From assembly GCA_947095535.1 (NCBI GenBank), contig OX352773.1, forward strand, positions 34,369,398 to 34,433,397: a DNA stretch of 64,000 nt, written 5' to 3'. The translations under genes were made by a program, and so were the position numbers. Position 1 is the first letter of the stretch. Each line of letters begins with the position of its first letter. The stretch is from Poecilobothrus nobilitatus (taxonomy: Eukaryota > Arthropoda > Insecta > Diptera > Dolichopodidae). This document shows, piece by piece, positions 14,935-26,576 of the stretch. The notes under the pieces were generated by a model that saw only the letters and a list, made by a program, of their open reading frames with translations, was not told where the DNA came from and searched no databases.

Positions 14935-15797
14935 CAGCATTGCCAGAATGAAATTCTAAAATTACGGTATTTTAGTTAAAAAATTACCTTGTTTTGGAAT
15001 TTATTACCTTAAAACTTGTCCTAAAGACAAGCAATGTGTTTGTCATGCTCTTAAAATTTGATGTGGTTTTAAATTTAAATATTCTGGGAAGGTTTTAAAA
15101 ATGTCTTGTCTTTTATTACTATGTTTAAAATAATTATGCATTCATAACCTTACAAGCAGCATTAGAACATAAATGGAGTGAGTGACAAATACATTTTAAA
15201 ATGAAAATTCCAGAACATTTCTTGATAAAGTTAGCAGCTAACGAGTTATGTTTTCCCATCATAGCATTGCAACCGTCACTGGCAAAACTAATTATATTAT
15301 CCAGTGAAATATTTCTATCCGTGAAAGTTTTTATAACACAATTAAATGCGTATTACTTTCTTCATCAGATGAAGAAAATTGCATTTTTATTAACTTTAAA
15401 ATTTTTGAATTTTAGGAATAAAATTATATAAACCATATAAAATAATTTTACTTACCTCAATAGAAAAAGTTTTTGAAATTTGAATAAGTAGCAAGTAATT
15501 AAGTAGTTTGAGTAGATTTGAATTTTGAATAAAATCACAATTGACAAAATAATGACAAATTAAACATAACTATTTTTGTAAAATATATTTTAACTTTGAA
15601 TAAGAAAAGGCTGCCAAATGCCAACATTTAATATCATGTCAACTACTTTTTGAAAGGGATGTTTGGAAAAAAATATAATCTTATTTATTAGGAAAAAATT
15701 ACGGTGTTTTCTAACAAGGTAATTTTTTATTATCTTAGTGGTTTTTGAAAAGAAATTACCTTGAAACAAGGTAATTACGGTGACGATGGCAACGCTG
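14935..15797 (-). mobile_element. Decayed hAT transposon
   Basis: The element is 863 bp. Its left end reads cagcattgccagaatg, and its right end read in reverse is cagcgttgccatcgtc, typical hAT inverted repeats. Flanking 8-mers are acatcaac (14927-14934) and tcctcaac (15798-15805), matching at six of eight positions, as for an 8-bp hAT target duplication. The uninterrupted LINE sequence near 14235-14250 shows the empty site. It holds a minus-strand remnant of a transposase. Confidence 0.85.
15130..15357 (-). pseudogene. hAT transposase fragment
   Basis: Minus-strand translation gives ISFASDGCNAMMGKHNS followed by KKCSGIFILKCICHSLHLC, the conserved catalytic-core segment of hAT transposases (Asp-Gly region and the CxxH-type CHSLHLC motif). 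The frame is open only locally, with stops on both sides, so this is a relic within the 863-bp element. The plus-strand frame over the same bases is a shadow. Confidence 0.85.
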
Positions 15798-16439
15798 TCC
15801 TCAACATAATATTGCCATACAAGATATTTCTCTCTATATTCCTCCTCTTAATATGACGAACGAAAGATCAGCTTATTTATTCCAGACAAATTCTGAAAAT
15901 ATTTCAATTCCTTTTTATGAAAAAGCTTTAAATAATCAACATAGACTATAGAGGATAACAGATTAAAGAGAGTCTTCGTTTACGAGCTTATGACGAGTTG
16001 ACCTTTAGAGCTGGAAAGTTTTAGTTTTATTCTCAAAACTTAGGTGTGCTTTGGCAGATCTTTGTATTCTCTTGTGAAGTCTGATATATAGTACTTATAC
16101 TACATGATTTAAAATTGTTAAATACTAGTAAAATATATTAGTAAAAAAATAAAAAATATATATATGTGTATATATATTTACATATATATGTGTATAAACT
16201 AATCATAGCTTTATAAAATAAATATAATTAGCTTGATTTTAATTTTTCGATGCCAAACCCAAATAATATTAAAGAAAAAAAATTTACTTCGATTTCAAAA
16301 ACCATAATCTTAACTATATATTTTAACTATTTCTTAACTATTTAGAATAATAATAATATATAAAAATGATAGGTTTTTAGTGTTGCTAATACTATAATTA
16401 AGAAACAGTGTTAACCAAAATTCTCATTCTTAACAGATT

Positions 16440-16600
16440 TAAGGCTGGTTTTCATGAGAAATTTCGTGGATATTATCGCAACTTTAGAAAAAGAAAAATA
16501 TAGTGTACCAGTGGGAAAGAGGGAGAAAAAAATTATATTATTACAACATATTACAGCAACACTTTGACAGTAAAAAATGTACATAACCTAATTTATTAAT
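16440..16600 (+). repeat. MITE-like repeat, GGTTTTCATGAGAAA family
   Basis: It starts ttaaggctggttttcatgag, identical in the outer bases to the reversed right end at 26138-26160. It continues with the aaagaaaaatatagtg block shared with 25865 and 12246. It lies inside the insertion that splits the second LINE copy. The right boundary is not clear. Confidence 0.55.
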
Positions 16601-17393
16601 GTTCATATCAATATTCATATTTAACTAAAAATTTAAAATTTTTTATTTATAAAGTTGTTAAAAATAATAAACTATATAATAATAATAATATTTGTATACC
16701 TATAATATAGTCATTTTAATATAGTTTCTCACTAAAAAACCGCAAAATTTTTTTTGAACATTTGCTTATTTTAAAATGTTTGTGTATTTTTTTGACACTT
16801 CAAAATTTAAATGGCTTAATAGTAGAAATTTTTTTGTAAGATATACAATTTTGGCCTTTTAGGTTTTAGGTTAAGTAGATTTAGTTTTAGTTATAATATA
16901 TTTTAATTATTATATCTATGATTTTAATAGTTATAAATATGCCGGGAGCAAGTATATGCTATTACATGATGCAAGCGTTAGCGCTACTTAATTTAAAATA
17001 TTTTATGTCACATTATCTATAAGAAATGTCACAATTTTGAATTACTGTCAGTTAGGCAAGAAATATAAGTTAGTCAGCCAGCAATTGTAAATATTTGATT
17101 ATGTTATTATAAATTGTCATATTTGTGTTTATAAAGCCTTTAAATAAAAAGAAAAAAAAAACAAAGCCTTTAAATAAAAAATAAAAAAATAAAATTGAAT
17201 TTGTCAAAAATATAGAGAATTTTTTGTCAGTTTCGCCCATGTTTCGCCATAGATGAGTTTCACGCTTCTCTGGAATTAAAATTTGTTTGTATTTATATAT
17301 TGGTTTCAAAAAAATTAAATAATTTTAGAATTGAAAATCGTCTTTGAATAAAATTTTGAATTAAGTGATTAGAAAACTTAAAATTTGGATATA

Positions 17394-20300
17394 ATGACAG
17401 ACTGGGTAAACAAATTATTTTGATTATATGTAATATGTAGTTGATAAACAAATTTAGTATTTATACAAATATAAACTATTTTTTAGAATGATTCGAGCTT
17501 GAGCATTTTATTGGAATTTCTTGATAAAAGAGAATATCTTTATAATCGAAACCATAAAAATTATAAAACTTATACAATTATAAAAGAATGTGCAGAACTT
17601 GGAAAAGTGTTAAAACCTCCAAAATCAAGTGATTAATTATTAATATATTTTACATTGCAACTACAACTTATTAAAATTGTGAATAAAATTTTAGGTAAAG
17701 AAGTTTTAGATAAAATTACAGCACTACGTAAAGATATTATATTAGTCAAACAAATTGTTGAGGATGGGTATAATAAATATACAATGAATGATTTAGAAAA
17801 ATACAAACGAAATGTAGTCAATTGCAGTTTTATGTACACAACATTGTTTGGAAAAAGTTTCCAACCAATATTGTTTAAGTTGAATCAATTTCTTAATAAT
17901 TCAAAAAGAAAATTAATTCGTGAAGAATTACCATGTAGGAAAAAAGCAAAAAACGAATCAATAATTGAAGAAGATTTAACACAGGATGTTTTTGTGTCAT
18001 GTAAGATGTATTATATATATCTTCCAATAACCTATTTATTCAGTCCGTATTGACATTATTATATACAAAGCAATTGAAATGTGCTCCTCTTTTTTCCCGG
18101 TATCATTCCTTCCTTAATTAATTACGGTCTTGCGTTGATGATTTCCTGTTAATGTGTTTGTTGAGGTTAACATTTTCAGCTTATCAATTCGGCTGATCTT
18201 TTGTCTGCTTTTTTGTTTGCAGATGGTTTTAGTCATTTTAGCCCCTTTTTTGAACAATTCTGAAAAGGTTCAGAGTAAAGTTCATATAAAAGTGTAAAAT
18301 TAAATATTTTTTAAATTATTGTTTATATTATTATTCATTTATATTTTTTTACCATATAAAATAAAATTACATTTTTTTTTACATATTGCTTAGACGCTTA
18401 CACTAGTTTTTTATTTTTTACTTGTTAACTGCTATGAATTGGTATGAAAAAACGTTGGCAATTTCGTATTCAGTGATTGATACTTGGTTTATGCGTAAAG
18501 TAAAAATAATTCATTTAACCATGAATAGGTCTTATTAAAAACTAATTACGGAACTGCAGCTTATCAAGAACTCAAGTTCTGTCTAGTATTTTTTCAATCT
18601 AAAAATGTCAAAACAAGAGGTGATTTGCAATTATTTAAATCTTATACGTAAAAAATTAAAAAAAAAAAATTAATTAAAAAATCTTAGGCATTATATGTTG
18701 CCGGCATTTTTTACTATGGAGTACCAGCTACGAATGAAGCTTTTTTTCACTGCTTTTACTTGAGTATGCTGTGAAATTATTTGTATTAAACATTTATTTT
18801 CTAATCCAGTTTGTTTTCTGCACAGCTATCGATTTTAAGTTTATTGTATTATTGTAGCACGTTTTATAATGTGTCTGCTTTATATAAGCAACAATGTTCC
18901 ATGTAACGTAATTGAAAGCTTAAAAATCATCAAACTCTTTGTTTACTGTTATTTTCATTTTTTATTCGAAACCTATTATCAAGTTTCTTGATAAACGAAG
19001 ATTAGCATAACCTCCATTTTTGGAAAACCATGATCTTAGCTGATGTTTTAGGCCAGGGAAATGTTTCTTATGATTATATCGCAAATGCTTTGTCGTTATT
19101 ATCTCACCAACTAAATCAGCGTCCGTCATTTGGAGGCTGGGGTTGGTAGACAAATTGTAAATATATATAGGAAGTACAATTTATCTACATATATAATATT
19201 TTATAATTTATTTGCTTTCTTTAGATTCAGAAAATTTAGAAGATCAAGATAATTATAGTGTAGAAGAAATACAAACTAGTTATATAAATGAAAGTGAACA
19301 TGATGGCCATATTAGCGGAAGTCAAGTGAGTTTTATTTTATATTTTAACAACATAAACATTTTATTTTATTTTTAAGACGGAAACAAATTTGGTGTTCTT
19401 AAAAAATGATTATATTAATTACAATTTACGATACGAAGATGAAAATGTAAACTGCAAATCCTCCGTTAGTGATTCTTCTGAAAGTAAATGTGAATCAATA
19501 ATTTTAAAAGAAGAAGATTTCATCAAGCCATATAAAATTTTATATTTGGAATGCACAGATGAAATAGCATCAGAAGACGAAATAATAACTATGAAAATTA
19601 TAAATTTTATTCGTAATAAACCATACTATTATAATGGAGATACAAGTTTATATAAAAATAAAATATGTATGGAAGAACTGAAATGTTTCGGAAAGACCTT
19701 TAAACCAGTTTTGACGGGTAAATATACAAATACTTTTATTTTTAAAAGTAAATTTATCTTATTTTTTTTCCTTTATCTTAGTACAAAAAGTAATAAATAT
19801 TATAAAATATATTGTAAATAAATTCAATGATTCTATTGGAAAACCAGAAGGTAAAAGATGGTGTTGGTTCGATCATTGTAAATTTATAATGAATTCTTCA
19901 GCTAAAATTGATTCAAATCATATTAAATTAACACATCCTACGGTTAATGTAAACTTTCTTTTTATTTAAAACCTAAATTTCTTATGTTAAATTTTTTTTT
20001 AGGTGGACAAACTTGAAAGAACAAGAAAGGAAGACCCGAAATTATTACTTGAAATTGTTAGCTTTATTGAAGACAATCCCTGCTTTTACAATGAAAATGA
20101 TTGTGATTTTTTCAATTATGATAAGAGAACTGAATTAGAAAGTCGTTTTAAATCCGCTTTACAATATAGATATAATGAAAAAGAAATATTCAAAATGTTA
20201 GATTATGTGCAAAAACGAGTGAAGAGAACCCTTCAAAAAAATGTTCAAGGTAATTTCTATTTATTGTTTAAGCACTTTATTTTTATTAATATATACGTTT

Positions 20301-23300
20301 TAGATTTTTCGAATTGTAAACCTATTAAAAATGAAGCTACATCTGAAAATGAAATGAAAAAGAGAGAAATAAGCCAAAAAAATAAAAGTGAACATATGAC
20401 TACAGTTTCAGCATTTAAAACAGAAAAAGAAGATACAAAAAATAATGTTGAATTTAACACCGTTTCTGTTCAGTGCAATTTATATGAAGAATTATGGGAG
20501 GAAAGGATCAAAAAATTTAGTGTAAATAATCGCGACTGTAATTGTGTTGAAGAGTTTTTCCAAACATTCTATTCACAAAATGAAAATACTTTTGAAGACA
20601 CTAAATTTGAAGTTAGTATTAAATTTAAAGTTTATAAAAAGATTTTTGTAATTTACATACAATGACCTTTTTTATGATCATTTTTTTTTAATTTAAAAAT
20701 TCAAAACTCGTTTTATGATTTATAAAACAAAAACACTTTTCACTTATAAAGAAATACACATAGCATATTTGTATGCTTTTTTATGCTTTTTATTAGGATT
20801 TTACACATGAATCAGAGAAAATTTATGAAAAATATACAAATAACTTTGATGTCAATGATGAAAACATAATTGGAAATTATTTGATTCGTTCTGATTCACC
20901 TGATTTTTCTGATTATTCAAGTGATGATGGTTTGACAGAAATTCCTTTTCCAGATATTGTACCTAAAATAACAACAAGGTTACCTAATGGTAAAGTGCAA
21001 TGCGAAGATTGTGGCAAACTTTTCAATGATGGTGTTCAACTTTATGCTCATGAAAAAACACATGGTGAAAAATCATTAGTTTGTTACAAATGTGGAAAAA
21101 TTAACAAGTATTATAGAAAATTAAGGTTGCATGAAAATAACTGTAATCCAGATGGTAACAAAAATTGTTATGAATGTAAATTGACTTTTAAAAGTCACCT
21201 TAATTATTATGATCACAAAAATCAATTTCATACAAAATCAAATCCATATGTTTGTGTTTGCCGACAAGCATTCACATCTTATAATAAAATTATAACACAT
21301 TTGAATAGAAGTGATTGTGGAGTTATTGATGATTATACGTTACCGGATTATGTAACCAAAGATTTTATTAAAAGTTTTCTTGAACAAAGATATGATGATG
21401 AAGATGAATTTGTTAAAACAATGGAAAAGACAAAATTCTGGTGTAAAATTTGTAAGAGGAATTATGTTCGAAATGATGTTTATATGTAAGTATATATTTT
21501 AAATTTATTTCTTCAAACTTAATTTGTTACACTAAATGAGGATATGAATATGCATTCTAAATACATACATAGTATATAATTATGTGAGTTTTAAATGTTA
21601 ACAAAAAACTATAAAAAAACAATTTAGCACTTTTTAGTACATATATTAAAACTATAATAATTTTTCACATCAAGAAAATAAACAAAAGAACTTAAGTGAA
21701 ACTTCATAAAATTACTTTAAAAAATTGAGTTTTAATTTTGATGTTTTTGGAACGTTTCTTATAGTTAAAGATAACCTTTTTTTACGACAAAGCCGATCAC
21801 CATATTTATACGAAAGTTCACAATTTTCTAAGTTACAAATAGTTTCATTTATTATATCTTCATTTACTTCAGCTATTGAATGCAAATATTGGTTGTATAA
21901 ATTCTCTTTTAGAATTAATAAACTTCGTGGTTCAAGTAGTAATTTAAAGGAAGATTGATTTTTTTCCATTTCAGTAGAATCACTATTTTTAAATATACAA
22001 GAATTTGTTTCACTGTTATGATCATTGTCATCAAGGCAATTGTACTTTATATTTTGTTTTTTAAATTCTAATAATGTATATGATCCACAAGATATTGTAC
22101 TTATTATGGGGTGAAATAAAGGGCCGTCTGTATGCGGCATTATACCTTCGCCAGGATTATATTCATTAATAAGAACATGATTAGCTTTTTTGGTTTCAAA
22201 TACATTTAAGTTGTTTACTTTTTCTACAAAAATATTAAGCCATTTTGGTATTTCTTCTGCAATCATTCCATTTGGATGGGGTACTCCACCATAATTTATT
22301 AATCGTCTATGAGATAATTGGGTCCACTTTGGTTTTGGTGTTTTTTCTATGTTTGTTAAAATTTTTTCTTCTTCGTCTAACGTAATAAAATTTGGAATAT
22401 ACATTGCTGTTTTTGGACAATTCCTAATTAAAAAATTTGATAAATCCATACTCTTAATTTATTATTTATAATTTAAATTTTTTTAAATAAAATTTTTCTT
22501 TAATAAATGAAATAAAATTAATGTAAGTAATGCTAGCACAATTTGTTGTACAAAATACAAATGCTTAGCAACATTTTATCGTTTGTTGCCAAAAAGTAGA
22601 AAATTTTACTATGTAGTACTTTAGTACAGAAATTTGATGTAAAATTTAAAAATTTCATTGTACATATGTTTAAAAATATTTTAATTTTAAAATTATTCAG
22701 GATATCTAAATGGTAAATAATATAGCAATTTAATATAATTATTGTTTACTTATTATTACTTTGTAGGAAACATTTTACAAGACAATTTCATTTAAATGCT
22801 GAAACAAATTGGTTGAAAGAAAATGAAATGGAAAAAATATTTGCTTGTGATTATTGTAATAAAGATGATGAACCCACAATTTTCAAAAGTTTACATCAAC
22901 TTGTAGTACATCGACATTCAACTCATCACAAATGTACCTTGCGCGAATTTTTTGAAGATATGGAAAATACAACAAGAAATACACAAAATTTATCAGATGA
23001 TTTACCAGAAGATTTATCGCATATTTCTCTTATTTGCCGGATTTGCAAAACTAAATATGAATTGAAATATTATAAAGATCATTTTCAAAGTAAAATACAC
23101 AAAAATATTGAACGAAATTGGATTATTAATCATAATTTAAGATTATTTAAGTGTGATACATGTTCGTTAAATTTTGAAAGCCTTATTAAATATTTAGAAC
23201 ATAAATATGAAGTACATTTAGAATGGCCAACGAATAAATTGATCAAACAAATTGAAGGTATAGATACAGAAAGAAGTGGGAAAAAGTATTATAAATACTA

Positions 23301-23445
23301 TTGTTCAATCTGTGATTATAAAACGAATAATAAAAGATTTTATTCAAGTCATGTAGTAAATCATGGTTCATATTACAGATGTTCATGTAACACAACATTT
23401 AGAGCGTATAAAAAATTTTTATCTCATAAATGTAAAAAAAATTAA
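17394..23445 (+). CDS. Large zinc-finger protein with MADF-like modules, unrecognised
   Basis: Ten exons join in phase: 17394-17405, 17487-17628, 17695-18000, 19225-19325, 19378-19717, 19782-19948, 20003-20249, 20304-20611, 20797-21485 and 22767-23445, giving 996 residues. The N-terminal half has three similar modules ending in an aromatic-Tyr-Asn: REYLYN (19-24), KPYYYN (268-273) and NPCFYN (about 380-386). The first is followed by helices resembling MADF (LLEFLDKREYLYNRNHKNYK). The C-terminal half (about 609-996) carries about ten C2H2-like fingers, for example CEDCGKLF..AHEKTH, CYECKLTF..HKNQFH, CKICKRNY..HFTRQFH, CRICKTKY..HFQSKIH, CDTCSLNF..HKYEVH and CSICDYKT..HVVNH; two or three are degenerate. 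A nuclear DNA-binding role is inferred. The donors at 17629 (gtgatt) and 20612 (gttagt) are weak, so the 5' exons are less certain. A poly(A) signal lies at 23568-23573. I do not recognise an orthologue. Confidence 0.75.
18001..19224 (+). other. Intron 3 of the zinc-finger gene
   Basis: A 1.2-kb intron in a gene whose other introns, apart from the last, are about 50-190 nt. I recognise nothing functional in it. A 63-codon antisense frame at 18962-19153 has no recognisable domain. The length suggests an old insertion. Confidence 0.5.
21712..22449 (-). CDS. ALKBH6: Alpha-ketoglutarate-dependent dioxygenase ALKBH6
   Basis: ALKBH6 is an AlkB-family Fe(II)/2-oxoglutarate dioxygenase; its substrate is poorly defined. 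This is a single-exon gene of 245 residues, close to the family length. Conserved blocks: YIPNFITLDEEEKIL, PKPKWTQLSHRRL, NYGGVPHPNGM, NHVLINEY and PGEGIMPHTDGPLF, which carries the metal ligands His106 and Asp108. STISCGSYTLLEF and LLLEPRSLLIL follow, then the third ligand His190 in YLHSIAE. RLSLTIR supplies the 2-oxoglutarate-binding arginines (225 and 231). It includes a low-complexity Asp/Asn/Ser insert at about 140-165. The gene lies wholly inside the last intron of the plus-strand zinc-finger gene and is transcribed in the opposite direction. Confidence 0.93.
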   Translation of the reverse strand: MDLSNFLIRNCPKTAMYIPNFITLDEEEKILTNIEKTPKPKWTQLSHRRLINYGGVPHPNGMIAEEIPKWLNIFVEKVNNLNVFETKKANHVLINEYNPGEGIMPHTDGPLFHPIISTISCGSYTLLEFKKQNIKYNCLDDNDHNSETNSCIFKNSDSTEMEKNQSSFKLLLEPRSLLILKENLYNQYLHSIAEVNEDIINETICNLENCELSYKYGDRLCRKKRLSLTIRNVPKTSKLKLNFLK

Positions 23446-23650
23446 GATTCTTAATATTTCAAATTATTAAACTTAACACCGTGATGCTTTAAGTTATATT
23501 TAGATAATTAAGAAAATCTTAGAATAAGAAAGATTAATTATAAAGTTATATACCATTATTAAATGTAAATAAAATCCGTAAAACGCAATCTTATTATTAC
23601 AAAGTTTTTATACTCCTAAAATGAATTACAAATTTTAAGAATTTTTTTTT

Positions 23651-25323
23651 TTAAATTATTTTTTCATCTGTTTGTGCAATTGCATTTGTTTGATGCTCTT
23701 TTAGTTCACTTGTAGGCAATTCGTCAGTTTTTTTAGCATTATTTCCTTCGGTTTTGTTATTATTTTCCCTAGAATCGTCGTCTAAATATTTATCCCAATT
23801 TGATAATCTATTTTTCTCTTCATTCTTTGTTTCGTCTATTTTATATTTAGTTTTTCCATCCCAAATTTCAGCTACTAATCTTCGTTTCCCATAAAATCTT
23901 CTATTCATCATTTGCACTATCAAATCGGCTTCTTCAGGGCATGACATTGATATTGACGCTACACCATCAGGGTGACGATCATATATAATTACTTTTCGTG
24001 TATTACCACATTTATTACATTCCTCTCTTAAATCGTTTTGATATTCTAAAATTAATTCAATTTTTTCTTCGAAAAGTTCTGGATCAAAAAGGTTTTTTAT
24101 AATAACAACCCTTTCATGTTTGGATCTTTCACCACGCATTTTATCTGGTCGCCAATCTAAAAGTTTTTCTTTTAATTTTGCCAATTTTTCTTTATCTTTT
24201 TTCTTTTTTTTTGGCTTTAATGCAGGATTATATTCTCCACGCATTTCAAAAGTAGCTCTTTGAACTTTTATTTGTTTACCCCGAATATCATATCCATCAA
24301 GAATTTTTAAGGCTAGGTCAACAGACTCAACTTTTATATAATCACACAAACCATCACCCTTTAATACATTGTTAAAATCTGAGTATAATTTAACCTTGAT
24401 TTTTTGAGTAGTTTGATCTTTCATAATTAAACCGCACTTGCTCATCAATTCAATAAATTCTTGTTCAGTTATATCAAGAGGAAGATTCGAAACATACACT
24501 TTTGTGTTTTTCTCTGGAGCAATATCGAACCATTTTGGAGGTTCTACTATTTTTCGTTTTTTATTTTGCTGTTCCTCCTTTATTTTATCCTGCTCCGTTT
24601 TCTAAAATAAAATATTCTTTTATTTAAAAATTTTTAAATATAGAAAAATATTACCTTCGATATAATAGTTTTTTCTGCTATATCTTCCTTTATTGGTACC
24701 GGAATTTTGAAACCATCATCATCAATAACTTTTCTTTTTTGATTACCGTCTTTATCAAACCCGTAATTTAATTGATATATAGCCATAAAATCATCATCAA
24801 TTTTTGGAAACCACCCTCTTTTCTTTTCATCGTAAAAGAATGTAGTGCCATCTTTGTCCTTATATGTATGACAACCATCTTCAATTGAATACTGAATATT
24901 AGATTCAACTTTAGGTATCCACTTGTTAGTTTCAAAACACCAACGATAATGTTCATTCTCATAGGGATTTTCCTCTTTATTAATTAGTTCCCAATTATGT
25001 GTTGTTTCTGAAACTTTATATTGTAAATTAGTTTGAGGATCTGTATATATAGCTGTTCCATTTTCATCGTAGGTAATATGATTTACTTCACTATTACTTT
25101 TGGAATTTAATGAAGTTTCTGCTGATAATTTGTTGGTTTTATCTTCATTAATTTCTACGTCTTTATGATTTTCATTTGCCTCTTTAGTTTCTTCATTTGA
25201 TTGGTTATTTTCCAGTTCATTATCTTTAGAGCAGTTAAATTCTTTTTTATTCTCATTTGAGAATTCTGTCAGATCAGAAGGAATTATATTATTATTTTGA
25301 GATATTTCAACATCTTCATCCAT
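23651..25323 (-). CDS. barc: Tat-SF1 (HTATSF1/barricade) splicing factor
   Basis: Tat-SF1 is a U2 snRNP-associated nuclear factor that contacts SF3B1. Two exons, 24655-25323 and 23651-24601, join in phase 0 to give 539 residues. The N-terminal half is acidic and Asn/Glu-rich with short aromatic repeats (YTDPQTNLQYKVS, FFYDEKKRGWFPKIDDDFMA) like those in human HTATSF1. The first RRM begins TKVYVSNLPLDITEQEFIEL (about 243-325), followed by LDWRPDKMRGERSKHERVVI. The second RRM is UHM-like, with DRHPDGVAS and the loop RRFYGKRRLVAEIWDG, and ends near residue 455. The C-terminal tail is low complexity and shorter than the human acidic tail. It is divergent from half pint (start codons 1.25 kb apart) and convergent with the zinc-finger gene (206 bp between stop codons). 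Confidence 0.93.
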
Positions 25324-26576
25324 TTTTAATAATGGTATTTTCTGATTGTAAGATAGAAAATAAAAATATTTTATGTGGTTATATTTTAATATTCAGATGC
25401 TAATTACATATACATTACTAAATAACTCAGCATTCAGCAATTTGACAACTACTTGTTTTATTCATTGGACTTACCATCATTCAAAATCAGTAATCAGACT
25501 ACTGATAATATAGGTTTGTACAAAAAGTTTTAGGTTGGTTAAGTTTAGTAGAGTTTTTTTGGATTTAGAGATTTTTTAAACGTCAAAAAGGACTATGAGG
25601 ATTGAAACTCTCTTCTGTACTTTAAAATTACTTTTTACTAATTCAAAAAATTCAAAAACTTTTGTATTTAATATAAAAATTTTTACAACTTTCTTTCCTA
25701 ATAATTTATTTGTTTAAATTATTTGACAACACAATCGTCAAAATAAAAAAAAAATTGTAAAACTTAAAACTAAAACCTTCTTTCAAGAAAATTTTTTATG
25801 AAAGAAAAATCGAGAATAGTTTTTGACAGCCAAAATCGTAAAACTTTTTAAACCAATTTGAAACGTTTTCATGAGAAATTTCATAGATATTATCGCAATT
25901 TTAGAAAGAGAAAAAATATAGTGCACTACCAATAGGAAAGAGGGAGAAGAAAAATATATAATCAGAAATATCGTTGATAACTTCTCTAAAGAATTTATAA
26001 ATGATATTCAGCTAATTTATGGACGATATTTAGCAAAATAAAAAACCGTTAAACGATATTTTTATAGAGTTTTCTCTCTTATACACATGTCACTTTTGTT
26101 TCTTGTGCCTATGCTCTAACATTTTCGTGGATATTCTTTTCTCATGAAAACCATCCTTAACTAGTTTTGACTAACAAAGGCACATTTAAATCAATTTAAA
26201 TAGCAATATAATTTCTAAATTCAACAATCGAGCAGATTTTTATTTGAAGTTAAGAACCCCAATAACTAGATTCATTATTTATATTAAAATAAATTAATCA
26301 TCATATTTAATTTAATTTACTTTTCAAAGCGTCAATAATCACTATACCCATTTAAACTATACCGACTTTCATCGATAATATTTGACAGTTGCTGTCATTT
26401 AGCTTTAGCAAATAAGCAATTAGCATCATCGAAATTGAAAAAAATAATAAATTGTGGATGGCGTCAAAAGTGTGAAATATTATAAGAAATATTTATTAAT
26501 TTTAAATAATTTATTGCAGTTAAAATAAGTTAAAAATTCGAAAAAAAAACTTTGGTATTTGAATTTTAAAAATATT
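25324..26576. promoter_or_regulatory. Divergent promoter region between Tat-SF1 and half pint
   Basis: Both start codons face outward from this 1.25-kb interval. A MITE-like element fills 25865-26151. Near the half pint end, 26370-26377 reads TATCGATG on the minus strand, one base from the DRE consensus TATCGATA. No coding sequence is seen. Confidence 0.45.
25865..26151. mobile_element. MITE-like element with 14-bp inverted ends
   Basis: The left end gttttcatgagaaa (25865-25878) is the exact reverse complement of the right end tttctcatgaaaac (26138-26151). The interior has no coding capacity. Related copies lie at 16440 and 12246. The outer part of the right end (ccatccttaa) matches the ttaaggctgg of the 16440 copy in reverse, while the outer left end has diverged. 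Confidence 0.7.

Larger units (their letters stand above)
14903..17195 (+). mobile_element. Second, 5'-truncated copy of the same LINE, interrupted by insertions
   Basis: The segment begins atcaactgatgagtgaaata, matching copy 1 from about 14215, right after the A-rich tail of copy 1. It is interrupted by a hAT element (14935-15797) and resumes as ataatattgccatacaaga. It is interrupted again at about 16231-16860, where the insert includes a MITE-like piece, and once more by about 90 bp near 16985-17070. It ends with the same 3' end (aaagcctttaaataaaaa), present twice, at 17125-17185. No intact coding sequence remains. Confidence 0.8.

Noticed and set aside
15201..15431. 76-codon plus-strand frame
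   Set aside because: It is the antisense of the hAT transposase fragment, which reads clearly on the minus strand.
18962..19153. 63-codon minus-strand frame in the zinc-finger gene intron
   Set aside because: Mixed composition looked protein-like (HLRYNHKKHFPGL), but there are no splice sites, domain or family I recognise; possibly an old transposon piece.
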